Positions 52,187-61,061 of a stretch of DNA of 64,000 nucleotides are shown piece by piece. Origin of the DNA: an uncultured Lachnospiraceae bacterium (GTDB taxonomy: Bacteria; Bacillota; Clostridia; Lachnospirales; Lachnospiraceae); assembly GCA_910587715.1 (NCBI GenBank), contig CAJUMV010000003.1, positions 62,001-126,000 on the forward strand, in the 5' to 3' direction. Numbering within the stretch: position 1 is the stretch's first letter; every line of letters begins with the position of its first letter. A program made the position numbers and the translations under genes. The notes under the pieces are model-generated. The model was given only the letters and a program-made list of their open reading frames with translations, searched no databases and was not told the origin of the DNA.

Positions 52187-54451
52187 ATGGGAGAGCGTGT
52201 GGAGCTGCTTGCCCCAGCGGGGAGCTATGATGCCTTTTTGGGCGCGGTAAACGCCGGGGCGGATGCAGTATATCTGGGCGGACAGCAGTTCGGCGCCCGG
52301 GCGTACGCGGATAATTTCACGGCAGAGGAGATTGTCCGTGCGCTTTCTGTTGCCCATTTTTATGGGAAAAGAATCTATCTGACGGTCAATACGCTCTTAA
52401 AAGAGCGGGAGATGGCGCAGCTTTACGAGTATCTGCTGCCGTTTTATGAGGCGGGGCTTGACGGCGTGATCGTGCAGGATTTCGGAGTTTTTTCTTTTAT
52501 CAGGGAGCATTTTCCGAAGCTGCCCCTGCATGTGAGCACCCAGATGGCGGTGACGGGTGTGCGCAGCGCAGCACTTTTGAAGGAACAGGGCGCGGTCCGC
52601 ATCGTGCCGGCGAGAGAGCTTTCTTTGAAAGAAGTGCGGGAAATCAGGGAAAAGGCGGATGTGGAGGCGGAATGCTTTATCCATGGCGCTATGTGCTATT
52701 GTTATTCGGGGCAGTGTCTGTTCAGCAGTATTTTGGGCGGCAGGAGTGGAAACCGTGGGCGGTGCGCCCAGCCGTGCAGACTGCCTTATGAGATTTACGA
52801 CGGGAAAAGGCGGCTTTCCGGGAGCGGTTATCCCCTGAGCCTGAAAGATATGTGCACCCTGGAGTATCTGCCGTCGCTTTTAGAGGCGGGAATAGACTCG
52901 TTCAAGATTGAGGGGCGGATGAAGCGTCCGGAGTATGCGGCGGGCGTCACGGCAGTGTATCGCAAATATATCGATCGGTATTATCAGGAAGGGGCTGCGG
53001 GTTACCGGGTAGAGCCGGAGGACATGGACAGGCTGAAACGCCTCTATATCCGCAGTGAGATTCAGACGGGCTACTATGAGCGGCATAACGGAAAAGAGAT
53101 GATTACGCTTGAAAAGCCCGGTTACGAAAGCTGTGACGAGGTACTGCTTACGGAAATACGGGAACAATATATCAGAGAACCGGAGAAAATGCCAGTGCGG
53201 ATGCAGGCATCGGTAAAAGTCGGGGAGCCGCTGCGGCTGTGTGTTATGGAAGAGAGGACGGAAACGGTATGCCTGGCGGTTGAGGTCACAGGGGATGTAG
53301 TGCAGTCTGCGAAAAATGCGCCTTTGTCAGGGGAAGAAGTGAGAAAGCGTCTCTGTAAGACAGGGGACAGCTTTTTGACGGTGGCGGATTGTAAGATAGC
53401 CATGGAAGGCGACTGCTTTGTGCCTGTCCGTGCCTTGAACGAGCTGCGGCGGACGGCGGTGGAGCGCTTTGAGACGGTTGTGGCTGAAAGTTATGGAGTA
53501 CCTGCACGGCAGAGGACGGAGGCAGGAGCTGAGAAAGAGTCTGATGGGGGGAACAAATCAGACCGACCGAGTCAGTCGAAAGAAAATGCTGTCGATGTGG
53601 CAGTAAGCACATTCGAACAATTGCGTGCCGTCCTTACGTGGGGCGGATGCAGGCGGATTTATATAGACAGCGACCTTTATATGAAATCTTATGAGGATGT
53701 GATGCAGAACGCGGAAGAAGCCGCCGAAAAATCAGGCGATGGGACGATGCCTGCCTTTTATCTGGCGCTTCCCTATATTCTGCGGGAGCGGGACGGGGCT
53801 TATCTGCGGCGGCTGACGGAGGTGCTTTCGCGGGCTGGCGGTTTTGTACAGGGTTTTCTTGTCCGCAGTCTGGAAGGACTGGCGTGGGCGCGGGGAGTCT
53901 GTCAGGAGCGGGAGAAATGTTCAGAGCAAAATGACGGCCAAACGGCTTATGAAATCGTGCCGGATGCGGGACTTTACTGCTTCAATGCGGATGCGCTGGC
54001 GTTTTTTAAGGATTTTTTGGCGGAGGTGACGCTTCCCTATGAATTAAATGCGGGAGAGGCGGCACATTTAGTCCGTGCGGCAAGAAGGTGTGGCGTGCGT
54101 ACCAGCCTGATTGTTTACAGCCGGATTCCCATGATGATTACGGCTAACTGCCTGAAAAAAACGGCAGGACAATGCAGCGCGGAAAAGGGCGCAAAACGGC
54201 AGCTTTTGTTAAAGGACCGCTGTGGCGAAGCATTTCCTGTGGAGATTACCTGTGAACACTGTTATAATATCCTATATAACTGCGTCCCTTACTCTCTGCA
54301 CGGCGCAAAAAAGGAGCGGGAGAAAATCGGCGCGGATGCGCTGCGCTATGATTTTACTATGGAGGACGGTGTGCAGTGCGTAAGGATTTTAGAAGGGGAG
54401 TTTCCCTTTACAGACTATACGACAGGACATTGTAAACGGGGTGTCGAATAA
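52187..54451 (+). CDS. Peptidase U32 family protein (with DUF3656-type C-terminal region)
   Basis: A 754-residue protein starting VELLAPAGSYDAFLGAVNAGADAVYLGG, the U32 signature. It also has AECFIHGAMCYCYSGQCLFSS and GNRGRCAQPCRLPY with the conserved Cys set. RlhA in E. coli, a 23S rRNA hydroxylation protein, is a relative, so rRNA or tRNA modification is as likely as proteolysis. About 300 residues follow the core and include a low-complexity linker (about 440-465) and DUF3656-like sequence. The start at 52187 has GGAG 7 bases upstream; an ATG at 52172 is an alternative. Confidence 0.87.
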   Translation: MGERVELLAPAGSYDAFLGAVNAGADAVYLGGQQFGARAYADNFTAEEIVRALSVAHFYGKRIYLTVNTLLKEREMAQLYEYLLPFYEAGLDGVIVQDFGVFSFIREHFPKLPLHVSTQMAVTGVRSAALLKEQGAVRIVPARELSLKEVREIREKADVEAECFIHGAMCYCYSGQCLFSSILGGRSGNRGRCAQPCRLPYEIYDGKRRLSGSGYPLSLKDMCTLEYLPSLLEAGIDSFKIEGRMKRPEYAAGVTAVYRKYIDRYYQEGAAGYRVEPEDMDRLKRLYIRSEIQTGYYERHNGKEMITLEKPGYESCDEVLLTEIREQYIREPEKMPVRMQASVKVGEPLRLCVMEERTETVCLAVEVTGDVVQSAKNAPLSGEEVRKRLCKTGDSFLTVADCKIAMEGDCFVPVRALNELRRTAVERFETVVAESYGVPARQRTEAGAEKESDGGNKSDRPSQSKENAVDVAVSTFEQLRAVLTWGGCRRIYIDSDLYMKSYEDVMQNAEEAAEKSGDGTMPAFYLALPYILRERDGAYLRRLTEVLSRAGGFVQGFLVRSLEGLAWARGVCQEREKCSEQNDGQTAYEIVPDAGLYCFNADALAFFKDFLAEVTLPYELNAGEAAHLVRAARRCGVRTSLIVYSRIPMMITANCLKKTAGQCSAEKGAKRQLLLKDRCGEAFPVEITCEHCYNILYNCVPYSLHGAKKEREKIGADALRYDFTMEDGVQCVRILEGEFPFTDYTTGHCKRGVE

Positions 54452-54453
54452 AT

Positions 54454-55854
54454 ATGGAGCTGTATATCACAGAGCTTTCTAAATATTTTATTACATTGTT
54501 TATCGCCTGCTATACGCTGGAATGCTTTCTGGTATTCCGGTTTCAGGATGAAGAACGGCGAAAAGCCGGGTATTTCCGCCAGAACATCTGGATGTTTCTG
54601 GTGCATTTTTCGTGCTTTCTTGTCATTTGCTTTGAGACGGGGAAGATTGAGTATCTGCTCTTTTACGTGCTGCAGCAGATTCTGCTGTTTTCCACGGTCA
54701 TGCTGTTTCGGATGATCTATCCGAAGGGGAATCTTTTGATTATCAACAATATGTGTATGCTCCTTAGTATCGGCTTCGTGATTCTCACGAGGCTGTCCTA
54801 TGAGCGGGCGATCAAGCAGTTTTTTATCGTGACGGCGTCCATTATCATCGGTATGGCGGTTCCCTTCTTTATCCGTAACTTGAAGTTTTTAAAGAGCCTG
54901 ACATGGGTTTACGCGGGTGTGGGTATTGCGGCGCTTGGCGTGGTGCTGATTCTGGGGGCGGTCACTTACGGTTCGAAGATATCCTACTCTCTGGCGGGAA
55001 TCACCTTCCAGCCCTCGGAGTTTGTGAAAATTGTGTTCGTCTTTTTTCTGGCGAGTGCGTTCAGTGAAGAATGGGATTTCCTACGGGTGGCGGTGACGGC
55101 GGTGCTGGCGGGCGCCCATGTGCTCATTCTGGTGGCTTCCAAGGATTTGGGAAGCGCGCTGATTTTTTTTGTGGTCTATGTGCTGATGGTGTTTATCGCC
55201 ACGGGGAAATGGAGATATTTGTTTCTGGGAGCTGCGGGCGGTGCGGGTGCGGCAGTGATTGCCTACCGGATGTTTTCCCATGTGCAGGTGCGCGTGCAGG
55301 CGTGGAGAGATCCTTTTAGCTGCATTGACGACGCGGGGTTCCAGATTACCCAGTCTTTGTTTGGCATCAGCAGCGGCGGCTGGTTCGGGCTCGGGCTTTT
55401 CCAGGGGAATCCGACATCGATTCCGTTAGTGGAAGCGGATTTCGTTTTTTCGGCGGTGGCGGAGGAGCTGGGCATTCTCTTTTCCATGTGCCTGCTTCTC
55501 ATCTGCATCAGCAGCTTTATCATGTGCATGAACATTGCCCTAAAGCTGCAGAATCGGTTTTACAGGCTGATTGCTTTCGGTCTGGGCGTTACTTATATCT
55601 TTCAGGTGTTTCTGACTGTGGGAGGAGGAACCAAGTTTATCCCCATGACGGGTGTGACGCTGCCGTTTATCAGTTACGGCGGCAGCTCCGTATTGACTAC
55701 GTTGGTCATGTTTTTTATCATAGAAGGACTTTATATTATCAGACGGGACGAAGGAGACAGACGTGCCAAAAACAGAAAACGAAAGAACGCAAACAAGAGA
55801 GAGCGAAGAGTGGGAGACGAGCCGCAGGAGCGGGAAGACGAGGAAGAAGCGTAA
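54454..55854 (+). CDS. FtsW/RodA/SpoVE family peptidoglycan glycosyltransferase
   Basis: A 466-residue SEDS-family polymerase with about ten helices. It has ITFQPSEFVKIVFVFFLA (the GxxxQPSE motif), LGSALIFFVVYVLM, FSAVAEELGILFSMCLLL, and GGGTKFIPMTGVTLPFISYGGSSVL near the end. SEDS proteins polymerise lipid II together with a class B PBP, which the next gene supplies. The N-terminal about 100 residues carry extra helices. It follows the U32 gene by 2 bases and overlaps the PBP gene by 92 bases. Whether it serves division, elongation or sporulation cannot be told. Confidence 0.9.
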   Translation: MELYITELSKYFITLFIACYTLECFLVFRFQDEERRKAGYFRQNIWMFLVHFSCFLVICFETGKIEYLLFYVLQQILLFSTVMLFRMIYPKGNLLIINNMCMLLSIGFVILTRLSYERAIKQFFIVTASIIIGMAVPFFIRNLKFLKSLTWVYAGVGIAALGVVLILGAVTYGSKISYSLAGITFQPSEFVKIVFVFFLASAFSEEWDFLRVAVTAVLAGAHVLILVASKDLGSALIFFVVYVLMVFIATGKWRYLFLGAAGGAGAAVIAYRMFSHVQVRVQAWRDPFSCIDDAGFQITQSLFGISSGGWFGLGLFQGNPTSIPLVEADFVFSAVAEELGILFSMCLLLICISSFIMCMNIALKLQNRFYRLIAFGLGVTYIFQVFLTVGGGTKFIPMTGVTLPFISYGGSSVLTTLVMFFIIEGLYIIRRDEGDRRAKNRKRKNANKRERRVGDEPQEREDEEEA

Positions 55855-57250
55855 CCGGCAGATTATGACGGTCACCTGGTTCTTTGTGGGTTTGTTTTTT
55901 GTGATGATGGGCTATACATGCCACTATGCGGTTACCCACAGGCAGACGCTGATGAATAACAGCTACAACACGAGGCAGGAAATTCTCGTTGCCCAGAACA
56001 GCCGGGGTACGATTTACGCGGCGGGCGGTCAGATTCTGGCGGAGACGGCGACGGACGATGAGGGCGAAGAAGTCAGGGTATATCCATACGCCAATATGTT
56101 TTCCCATGCGGTGGGTTACGCCTCTAACGGCAGGTACGGCATAGAAGCGCAGGCAAACTATTATCTGATCAACTCCAACACCAGACTTTCCGAGAAAGTG
56201 GCAAGCGATGTGGCAGGGAAAAAGTATCCCGGCGACAGCGTGATCACGACGCTTGACGTGGATTTGCAGCAGATTGCTTATGATTCCCTCGGCGTATACA
56301 ATGGAGCTGTGATTGTGTCGGAGCCGTCCACGGGGCGGATTCTTTCCATGGTGTCGAAACCGGACTTTGACCCGAACGAAATCGACGCCATCTGGGACGG
56401 GCTGATTGCCGACAAGGACAGCAGCGTCCTGTTAAACCGCGCAACACAGGGGCTATACCCGCCCGGCTCCACTTTTAAGATTGTGACGGCGTTAGAATAT
56501 ATCAGGGAAAACAGGGATTCCTACAATCAGTTCCATTATCAGTGCGGCGGCAGCTTTAGCCATGGGGATGAGAAAATCAACTGCTATCATGGCACGGCGC
56601 ACGGCAGTGAGGATTTTTCCAGGGCATTTGCGAAATCCTGCAATTCCGCCTTTGCAAACATCGGTCTTTCGTTGGATAGGAAGAAATTCGGGGACACATT
56701 GGACGAGCTGTTGTTTAACAGGGAACTAAAAGTAGATTTTGCCTACAACCAGAGTAAGCTTGTCATAGATGCGGACACGTCGGACGCGGATGTGATGCAG
56801 GCGGCAATCGGGCAGGGGACGACACAGATGACGCCGCTGGAACTCAATATGATTACCTGCGCCATTGCCAACGGCGGTATGCTGATGAAGCCGTATCTTT
56901 TAGAACGGGTGGAAACAAGCGAAAAAGCGGTGGTAAAACAGTTTTCCCCAAACTCCTACAAGCGGCTTATGAGCGAAGAAGAAGCGCAGATTATGACGGG
57001 GCTGATGGAAGAAGTGGTAAAGAGCGGCACGGGCACAAAACTTTCCGGTCTTTCCTACACGGCGGCGGGAAAGACCGGTTCCGCGGAGTATAATCAGGTC
57101 AAGACCGATTCCCACGCATGGTTTACTGGCTTTGCTCCGGTGGAGGAGCCGCAGGTATGCGTGACGATCATCATAGAGGGAGCGGGCAGCGGCGGTGATT
57201 ATGCCGTGCCCATCGCCAAGCGGATTCTGGACGCCTGCTTTGCGGAATAA
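55763..57250 (+). CDS. Penicillin-binding protein, transpeptidase (class B)
   Basis: A 495-residue bitopic transpeptidase. A basic cytoplasmic tail and one membrane helix (about 33-52) precede the periplasmic-side domain. The active-site motifs are intact: STFK in YPPGSTFKIVT, SCN in FAKSCNSAF, and KTG in AAGKTGSAEY. It lacks a long dimerisation domain, like PbpA-type proteins. The GTG start at 55763 is supported by AAGGAG 7 bases upstream and gives a 92-base overlap with the SEDS gene. The two products should work as a polymerase-crosslinker pair. Confidence 0.9.
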   Translation: MPKTENERTQTRESEEWETSRRSGKTRKKRNRQIMTVTWFFVGLFFVMMGYTCHYAVTHRQTLMNNSYNTRQEILVAQNSRGTIYAAGGQILAETATDDEGEEVRVYPYANMFSHAVGYASNGRYGIEAQANYYLINSNTRLSEKVASDVAGKKYPGDSVITTLDVDLQQIAYDSLGVYNGAVIVSEPSTGRILSMVSKPDFDPNEIDAIWDGLIADKDSSVLLNRATQGLYPPGSTFKIVTALEYIRENRDSYNQFHYQCGGSFSHGDEKINCYHGTAHGSEDFSRAFAKSCNSAFANIGLSLDRKKFGDTLDELLFNRELKVDFAYNQSKLVIDADTSDADVMQAAIGQGTTQMTPLELNMITCAIANGGMLMKPYLLERVETSEKAVVKQFSPNSYKRLMSEEEAQIMTGLMEEVVKSGTGTKLSGLSYTAAGKTGSAEYNQVKTDSHAWFTGFAPVEEPQVCVTIIIEGAGSGGDYAVPIAKRILDACFAE

Positions 57251-57278
57251 AAGAAAAGGATGCGGTGTGTGCAGAAGA

Positions 57279-57313
57279 AAACCGGATACCGAAGCACCCG
57301 GTTTGCGGTTTTT
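57279..57313 (+). terminator. Bidirectional intrinsic terminator
   Basis: AAACCGG and CCGGTTT arms (57279-57285 and 57298-57304) with TTTTT at 57309-57313. On the minus strand the hairpin is followed by TTTTCTT, so it can also end the HD-GYP transcript. Confidence 0.6.
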
Positions 57314-57314
57314 A

Positions 57315-58379
57315 TTAAAAGATAGCGGTGATGGAGAGCTCCGGATTGGCGGAGAGGTCGATGGTACTGCCGTCTTCCCGCTTTAAAAGGGGTCTTGACA
57401 GGTTGTTTTTGTTGATGATGCTGGAGACTTTTGCTTCCTCGTCATTATTCAGGCGCACCATAAAGCCAAGCTGGGTAGCGGCTATGTGGTAGAGTATGGG
57501 CTGCAGGATAGTTTTGTCGTACTTTTCATAGCCTTCCCGCTCGAAGTTCTCAATGACCTGAAAAGGGTTGAGGGGCTGTCTGTAGGTGCGGGCGGAGGTC
57601 ATTGCCTCATATGCGTCTATGACAGCGATATATTTGGCGAAACTGTTGATTTTATCGCCCTTCAGCTTCGAGGGATAGCCGGATCCGTCGCAGCGTTCAT
57701 GGTGCTGGAGCGTGGCTTTTATAATCGTCTCGTTGATTTCCGGCTGGTCTTTTAACAGATTGAAACCGAGCATTGTGTGCGTTTTCAGTTTTGTGTATTC
57801 TAACTCCGTCAGCTTTTCGGATTTCCAGAGAAGCTCCTGCGGCAGCTTCAGTTTGCCGATATCGTAGAAAAAGGCGCACTGAATGAGCAGGAGCACATCT
57901 TCCTGTGGAAGTCCCCACCATGTGCCGAACACGCCGGCGAGCAGTGCGGAGTTGAGACAGTGTGCATGGGTCATGGTATCTTCCCTCGGCAGCATGTTGT
58001 ACAGGAAATCGAGGAGTGCTTCTCCGGTTTTCGCGCATGCCGTGATTTTGAAATAGATATCCTGAAGCTGGCTGGTGCTTTTCCAGACGCCGGTTTCGAC
58101 AAAACGGTTCATTAGCTTGGCGTAGATGGGCATACAGTTGTTGTAGGTGAGCTGGAAGGTCTGAAATTCCTTACTCAGACGCACTTTTTCAAAATGGGTG
58201 GTGGCAAAATCAATTTCTTCCTTGACGGGAACACAGATAATGGAATAACGCTCCAGCTTTTTGATGACCTTGGCATCCACCGTGGTGTTTCTTGGGATAA
58301 CCAGCTCGTTTTGGTAGCTATAGACGTCTTCACTGATTATCATGCCGTTTTCCAATGCCATGCGAGCTACATCTTTCAT
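57315..58379 (-). CDS. HD-GYP domain protein with altered HD motif
   Basis: A 354-residue protein. The N-terminal about 110 residues form an uncharacterised region starting KDVARMALENGMIISEDVYS. An HD-GYP-type domain follows with LQHHERCDGSGYPSKLKGDKI and ITSFAKYIAV-type residues (NSFAKYIAVIDAYEAMTSAR). The central metal motif reads FFYDIGKLKLP where the family has LHDIGK, so the metal-binding His is Tyr. Active HD-GYP enzymes degrade cyclic di-GMP; this one may be impaired or act as a sensor. GGAGG precedes the start. A PilZ receptor is encoded at 21516. Confidence 0.85.
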   Translation of the reverse strand: MKDVARMALENGMIISEDVYSYQNELVIPRNTTVDAKVIKKLERYSIICVPVKEEIDFATTHFEKVRLSKEFQTFQLTYNNCMPIYAKLMNRFVETGVWKSTSQLQDIYFKITACAKTGEALLDFLYNMLPREDTMTHAHCLNSALLAGVFGTWWGLPQEDVLLLIQCAFFYDIGKLKLPQELLWKSEKLTELEYTKLKTHTMLGFNLLKDQPEINETIIKATLQHHERCDGSGYPSKLKGDKINSFAKYIAVIDAYEAMTSARTYRQPLNPFQVIENFEREGYEKYDKTILQPILYHIAATQLGFMVRLNNDEEAKVSSIINKNNLSRPLLKREDGSTIDLSANPELSITAIF

Positions 58380-58601
58380 AAGAAAACCTCCATTTTTGCG
58401 GGGCTGTATGCCATGAGCAAAATACGTCCCTATATGTAGTGGTAAAATAATTTACTTTTGATTATAATACATATATTTAGTATAAAACTTCTGCATGAGA
58501 AGTCAATTGTTTCTCCTAAATTGACGCAGAATGTATCAAAAACGGTACGGATTGCATAAATATTTTATAATATGGTAAAAAAATATCGGAAAGGCGTAAA
58601 A

Positions 58602-58775
58602 ATGAGTATTTGCGATACTTGCAGCAACTATCAGTACGACGAGGACTATGAATATTATGTGTGCATGATGGATTTGGATGAGGACGATATGAGCCGTTTT
58701 CTGCGGGGCGGCAGTTTTACGTGCTCGTTCTACCAGCGCGACGACGAGTACGCGGTGGTGAGAAAGCAGATGTGA
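58602..58775 (+). CDS. Small Cys-containing protein (DUF6472-like)
   Basis: A 57-residue acidic protein starting MSICDTCSNYQYDEDYEYYVC and containing four Cys, the first two as CxxC. It probably binds a metal. A GGSFTCSFYQRDDEY block near the end is the conserved part as I recall it from Lachnospiraceae. The start at 58602 is preferred over 58572 because GGAAAGG lies just upstream. Confidence 0.68.
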   Translation: MSICDTCSNYQYDEDYEYYVCMMDLDEDDMSRFLRGGSFTCSFYQRDDEYAVVRKQM

Positions 58776-58776
58776 T

Positions 58777-58937
58777 GCCGAAGGCGGAGCTGTTGTAACC
58801 GTTCAGCCCAGGACTTTGCACTTGCTGCAAAGTCCGTAAGAACGTGTGGATTTGACCAAGAGAGAAGCTGCCCCTCGCCGAAGGCGACTTGGAATGGGCA
58901 GATTCTGTAACAGGGAAGCCGAAGGCTGAACTGTTAC
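58777..58937 (+). repeat. Cluster of three hairpins in the 58776-59017 gap
   Basis: Hairpin 1 is GGACTTTGCA/TGCAAAGTCC (58811-58835, perfect 10 bp). Hairpin 2 is CTGCCC/GGGCAG (58868-58901) with inner CGCC-GAA-GGCG. Hairpin 3 is GTAACAG/CTGTTAC (58907-58937) with inner AGCC-GAA-GGCT. A related half (GCCGAAGGCGGAGCTGTTG) lies at 58777. The recurring GCCGAAGGC core suggests an assembled palindromic repeat element. No gene fits the gap. Confidence 0.5.
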
Positions 58938-59017
58938 GTGCGCGGGAAATTTTTCTGTCTTATTATATTTGAATGTGATATACTAAACGCAAGCTCAAAT
59001 TTCAAAAGGATTTTACG

Positions 59018-59371
59018 ATGAAATTTTATAAAAACCTCTATATCGGGGATACTGTTAAAAAGCCTCAAAAGGCGATAAAGAAACTGAAACGCCACAAAAA
59101 GCAGCCGTGGCTTTATGTGATTGCATATGACGGGGAGACAAGGCGGCTTGCGGTCTATCACAGCCTGATGCTTTTGCAGTGGTACTATAAGGAAAATCCG
59201 CCTGGATGTATTGTCGGACTGGCAAACGGCAGGGAGGAGGCTTTCGATGTAATCGAACAGATTGCGAAGGAATCTCTTGCCGCGACAGGGCAGGCGCAGC
59301 TTGTGACGTATCTTTCCGGGGTGGACCCGGAGAACTTTCAAAAGGGAGAGTCTGCGACGGCGGATGTCTGA
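59018..59371 (+). CDS. Conserved hypothetical protein, 117 residues
   Basis: A basic soluble protein with no recognised domain. It begins MKFYKNLYIGDTVKKPQKA and has QPWLYVIAYDGETRRLAVYHS and REEAFDVIEQIAKESL. The AAAGG before the ATG and the clean separation from neighbours support a real gene. It lies 21 bases upstream of the ytfI-like gene and may share its transcript. Confidence 0.65.
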   Translation: MKFYKNLYIGDTVKKPQKAIKKLKRHKKQPWLYVIAYDGETRRLAVYHSLMLLQWYYKENPPGCIVGLANGREEAFDVIEQIAKESLAATGQAQLVTYLSGVDPENFQKGESATADV

Positions 59372-59392
59372 AACAGGACACTTGGAGATGAA

Positions 59393-60448
59393 ATGCTACA
59401 TATACTGCTGTTAATTTTGAAGATGATAGGGATTGTGCTCCTGTGCATTCTGGGATTATTGATTCTGGGAATTGCCTGTGCGCTCTTTGTGCCGGTCCGC
59501 TACCGGATGGAAGCGGTAAGGAAAGAGGGCGAGGGAGAGGGAGAGCCGCCGGTTACGGTTACCGTGAAGATTACATGGCTCCTGCACTTTGTGAATGTGC
59601 TGGTTCGTTTTAACGGGAGTTTATTTGTGCGGGCGCGCCTGACCTTGTTTACGCTCTTTCGGCTGCCGAAGAAAGAAAAACGCGGCAAAGCGAAGACAGA
59701 TAGCGGAAAAGGCAGGAAGAAACAGGAGAAAGCCAGGCAGCCGGAGCAGGAGAATACCGTCAAAAAGAGCAAAACCACGGTTTTGGAAAGCGACGGGACA
59801 GAAAAAAATGAAGCCGGAAAAACGGTAGAAAAAGAACAAAATCAAAGACATTTAGAAGCGCAGGAAGAAACAGCGCCCCTCGACGCGACGAATAACTGTG
59901 TGAATGAAAATGGGGAGCCGGATGCGGTGTCTGAGGAAATTCCTGATAAAAAGCCTGGATTTGTGGACAAACTGCGTGCGATTCCCAAGATTCTTCGCAG
60001 CATTTTCGAAAAAATTAAGAGCATCTTTGAAAATATACAGTACACAATCCAAAATATCTGTGATAAAATAAGGTCTGTATCGGGTACGATAACGTATTAC
60101 AGGGGCGTCATCGAGGGGGAAGCGTTTCAGCATTCCTTTGCCCTGTGTAAAAAAGAGCTTTTGACGATTGCCAAAAGTCTGAAGCCGGATAAATTCGAAG
60201 CGGCGCTTGTGGTTGGCACGGACGACCCGGCGGCTACCGGGGAGATTCTTGCAGTCTGTGGCATATTATACCCGATTCTCGGTCCACAGGTGAATGTGGT
60301 CGGGGATTTTGAGAAAAAACGATTGGAAGGACGCGTGTTTATCAAAGGGAAGCTACGGTTTTTCACTTTTGTCCGGACGGCGGTCCGAATTTACTTTAAC
60401 AAGGATATCAGGAAATTATACGGTTTGTTGAAAAAGGAGGCAGTATAA
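59393..60448 (+). CDS. DUF2953 domain-containing protein (YtfI-like)
   Basis: A 351-residue membrane-anchored protein with one N-terminal helix (LLCILGLLILGIACALF). A highly charged Lys/Glu linker (about 100-170) separates the first strand region from a C-terminal DUF2953 part (VVGTDDPAATGEILAVCGIL, then LRFFTFVRTAVRIYFNKDIRKL). In Bacillus subtilis the ytfI gene lies immediately before ytfJ, and the same order holds here with no gap, supporting a shared sporulation-related role. Confidence 0.8.
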   Translation: MLHILLLILKMIGIVLLCILGLLILGIACALFVPVRYRMEAVRKEGEGEGEPPVTVTVKITWLLHFVNVLVRFNGSLFVRARLTLFTLFRLPKKEKRGKAKTDSGKGRKKQEKARQPEQENTVKKSKTTVLESDGTEKNEAGKTVEKEQNQRHLEAQEETAPLDATNNCVNENGEPDAVSEEIPDKKPGFVDKLRAIPKILRSIFEKIKSIFENIQYTIQNICDKIRSVSGTITYYRGVIEGEAFQHSFALCKKELLTIAKSLKPDKFEAALVVGTDDPAATGEILAVCGILYPILGPQVNVVGDFEKKRLEGRVFIKGKLRFFTFVRTAVRIYFNKDIRKLYGLLKKEAV

Positions 60449-60847
60449 ATGGCTGAGAATAATTTTAGCGGCGTGGTCGAGTCCTTAATGAAAGGCATGA
60501 ACGCTGTAATCGGAACGAAAACGGTGGTGGGTGACGCCACACAGGTCGGAGATACCATCATCCTGCCTTTGGTGGATGTGAGCTTCGGCGTGGGCGCGGG
60601 TGCCGGCACCGGCACCGACGGTAAGAAGAGCAGCGGGGCCGGCGGCTTTTCGGCAAAGATGACGCCCAGCGCGGTGTTAGTGATTAAGAACGGCACTACC
60701 AAGCTTGTCAATATCAAGAATCAGGATACGGTTACCAAAGTGCTTGACATGATTCCGGATATTGTGGAGAAATTCACCTCCCCTAAAGAAGAGATGCTTG
60801 CCGACGACACGGCGGTGGATATTGCTTTTCCGGAGGAAAATAAATAG
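60449..60847 (+). CDS. GerW/YtfJ family sporulation protein
   Basis: A 132-residue protein of the GerW family, needed for normal spore germination in B. subtilis. Landmarks are NFSGVVESLMKGMNAVIGTK, GDTIILPLVDVSFGVGAGAG, a Gly/Ser-rich loop, and FSAKMTPSAVLVIKNG. It starts one base after the ytfI-like stop. A 20-base perfect palindrome (60846-60865) overlaps its stop codon but lacks a T run. Confidence 0.88.
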   Translation: MAENNFSGVVESLMKGMNAVIGTKTVVGDATQVGDTIILPLVDVSFGVGAGAGTGTDGKKSSGAGGFSAKMTPSAVLVIKNGTTKLVNIKNQDTVTKVLDMIPDIVEKFTSPKEEMLADDTAVDIAFPEENK

Positions 60848-60903
60848 CACCTTTTAAAAGGTGCTGCATATCGTATCATAAGAGCATAAAACAGGGGTAT
60901 CCC

Positions 60904-61041
60904 ATGAAAAAAATGATTGGATTTGTAGCGATTTGCGTTGCGGCAGGAATGCTTATCATGCTTTTTCTGGTAAATCGTTTTCTTGGGCTTCTGTTAATTG
61001 TGCTGCTTTTGTTGATTGGGTACAGTTTTTTTTGCTGTTAG
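60904..61041 (+). CDS. Small hydrophobic membrane protein, 45 residues
   Basis: A short frame encoding MKKMIGFVAICVAAGMLIML followed by a second hydrophobic stretch with NRFLGLL and ending YSFFCC. Two membrane helices are likely. AGGGG lies 8 bases before the ATG, and the gene fits neatly between gerW and the J-like protein, starting 57 bases after gerW and ending 20 bases before the next start. Function unknown. Confidence 0.6.
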   Translation: MKKMIGFVAICVAAGMLIMLFLVNRFLGLLLIVLLLLIGYSFFCC

Positions 61042-61061
61042 TCAAAGGATTGAGGATTACA

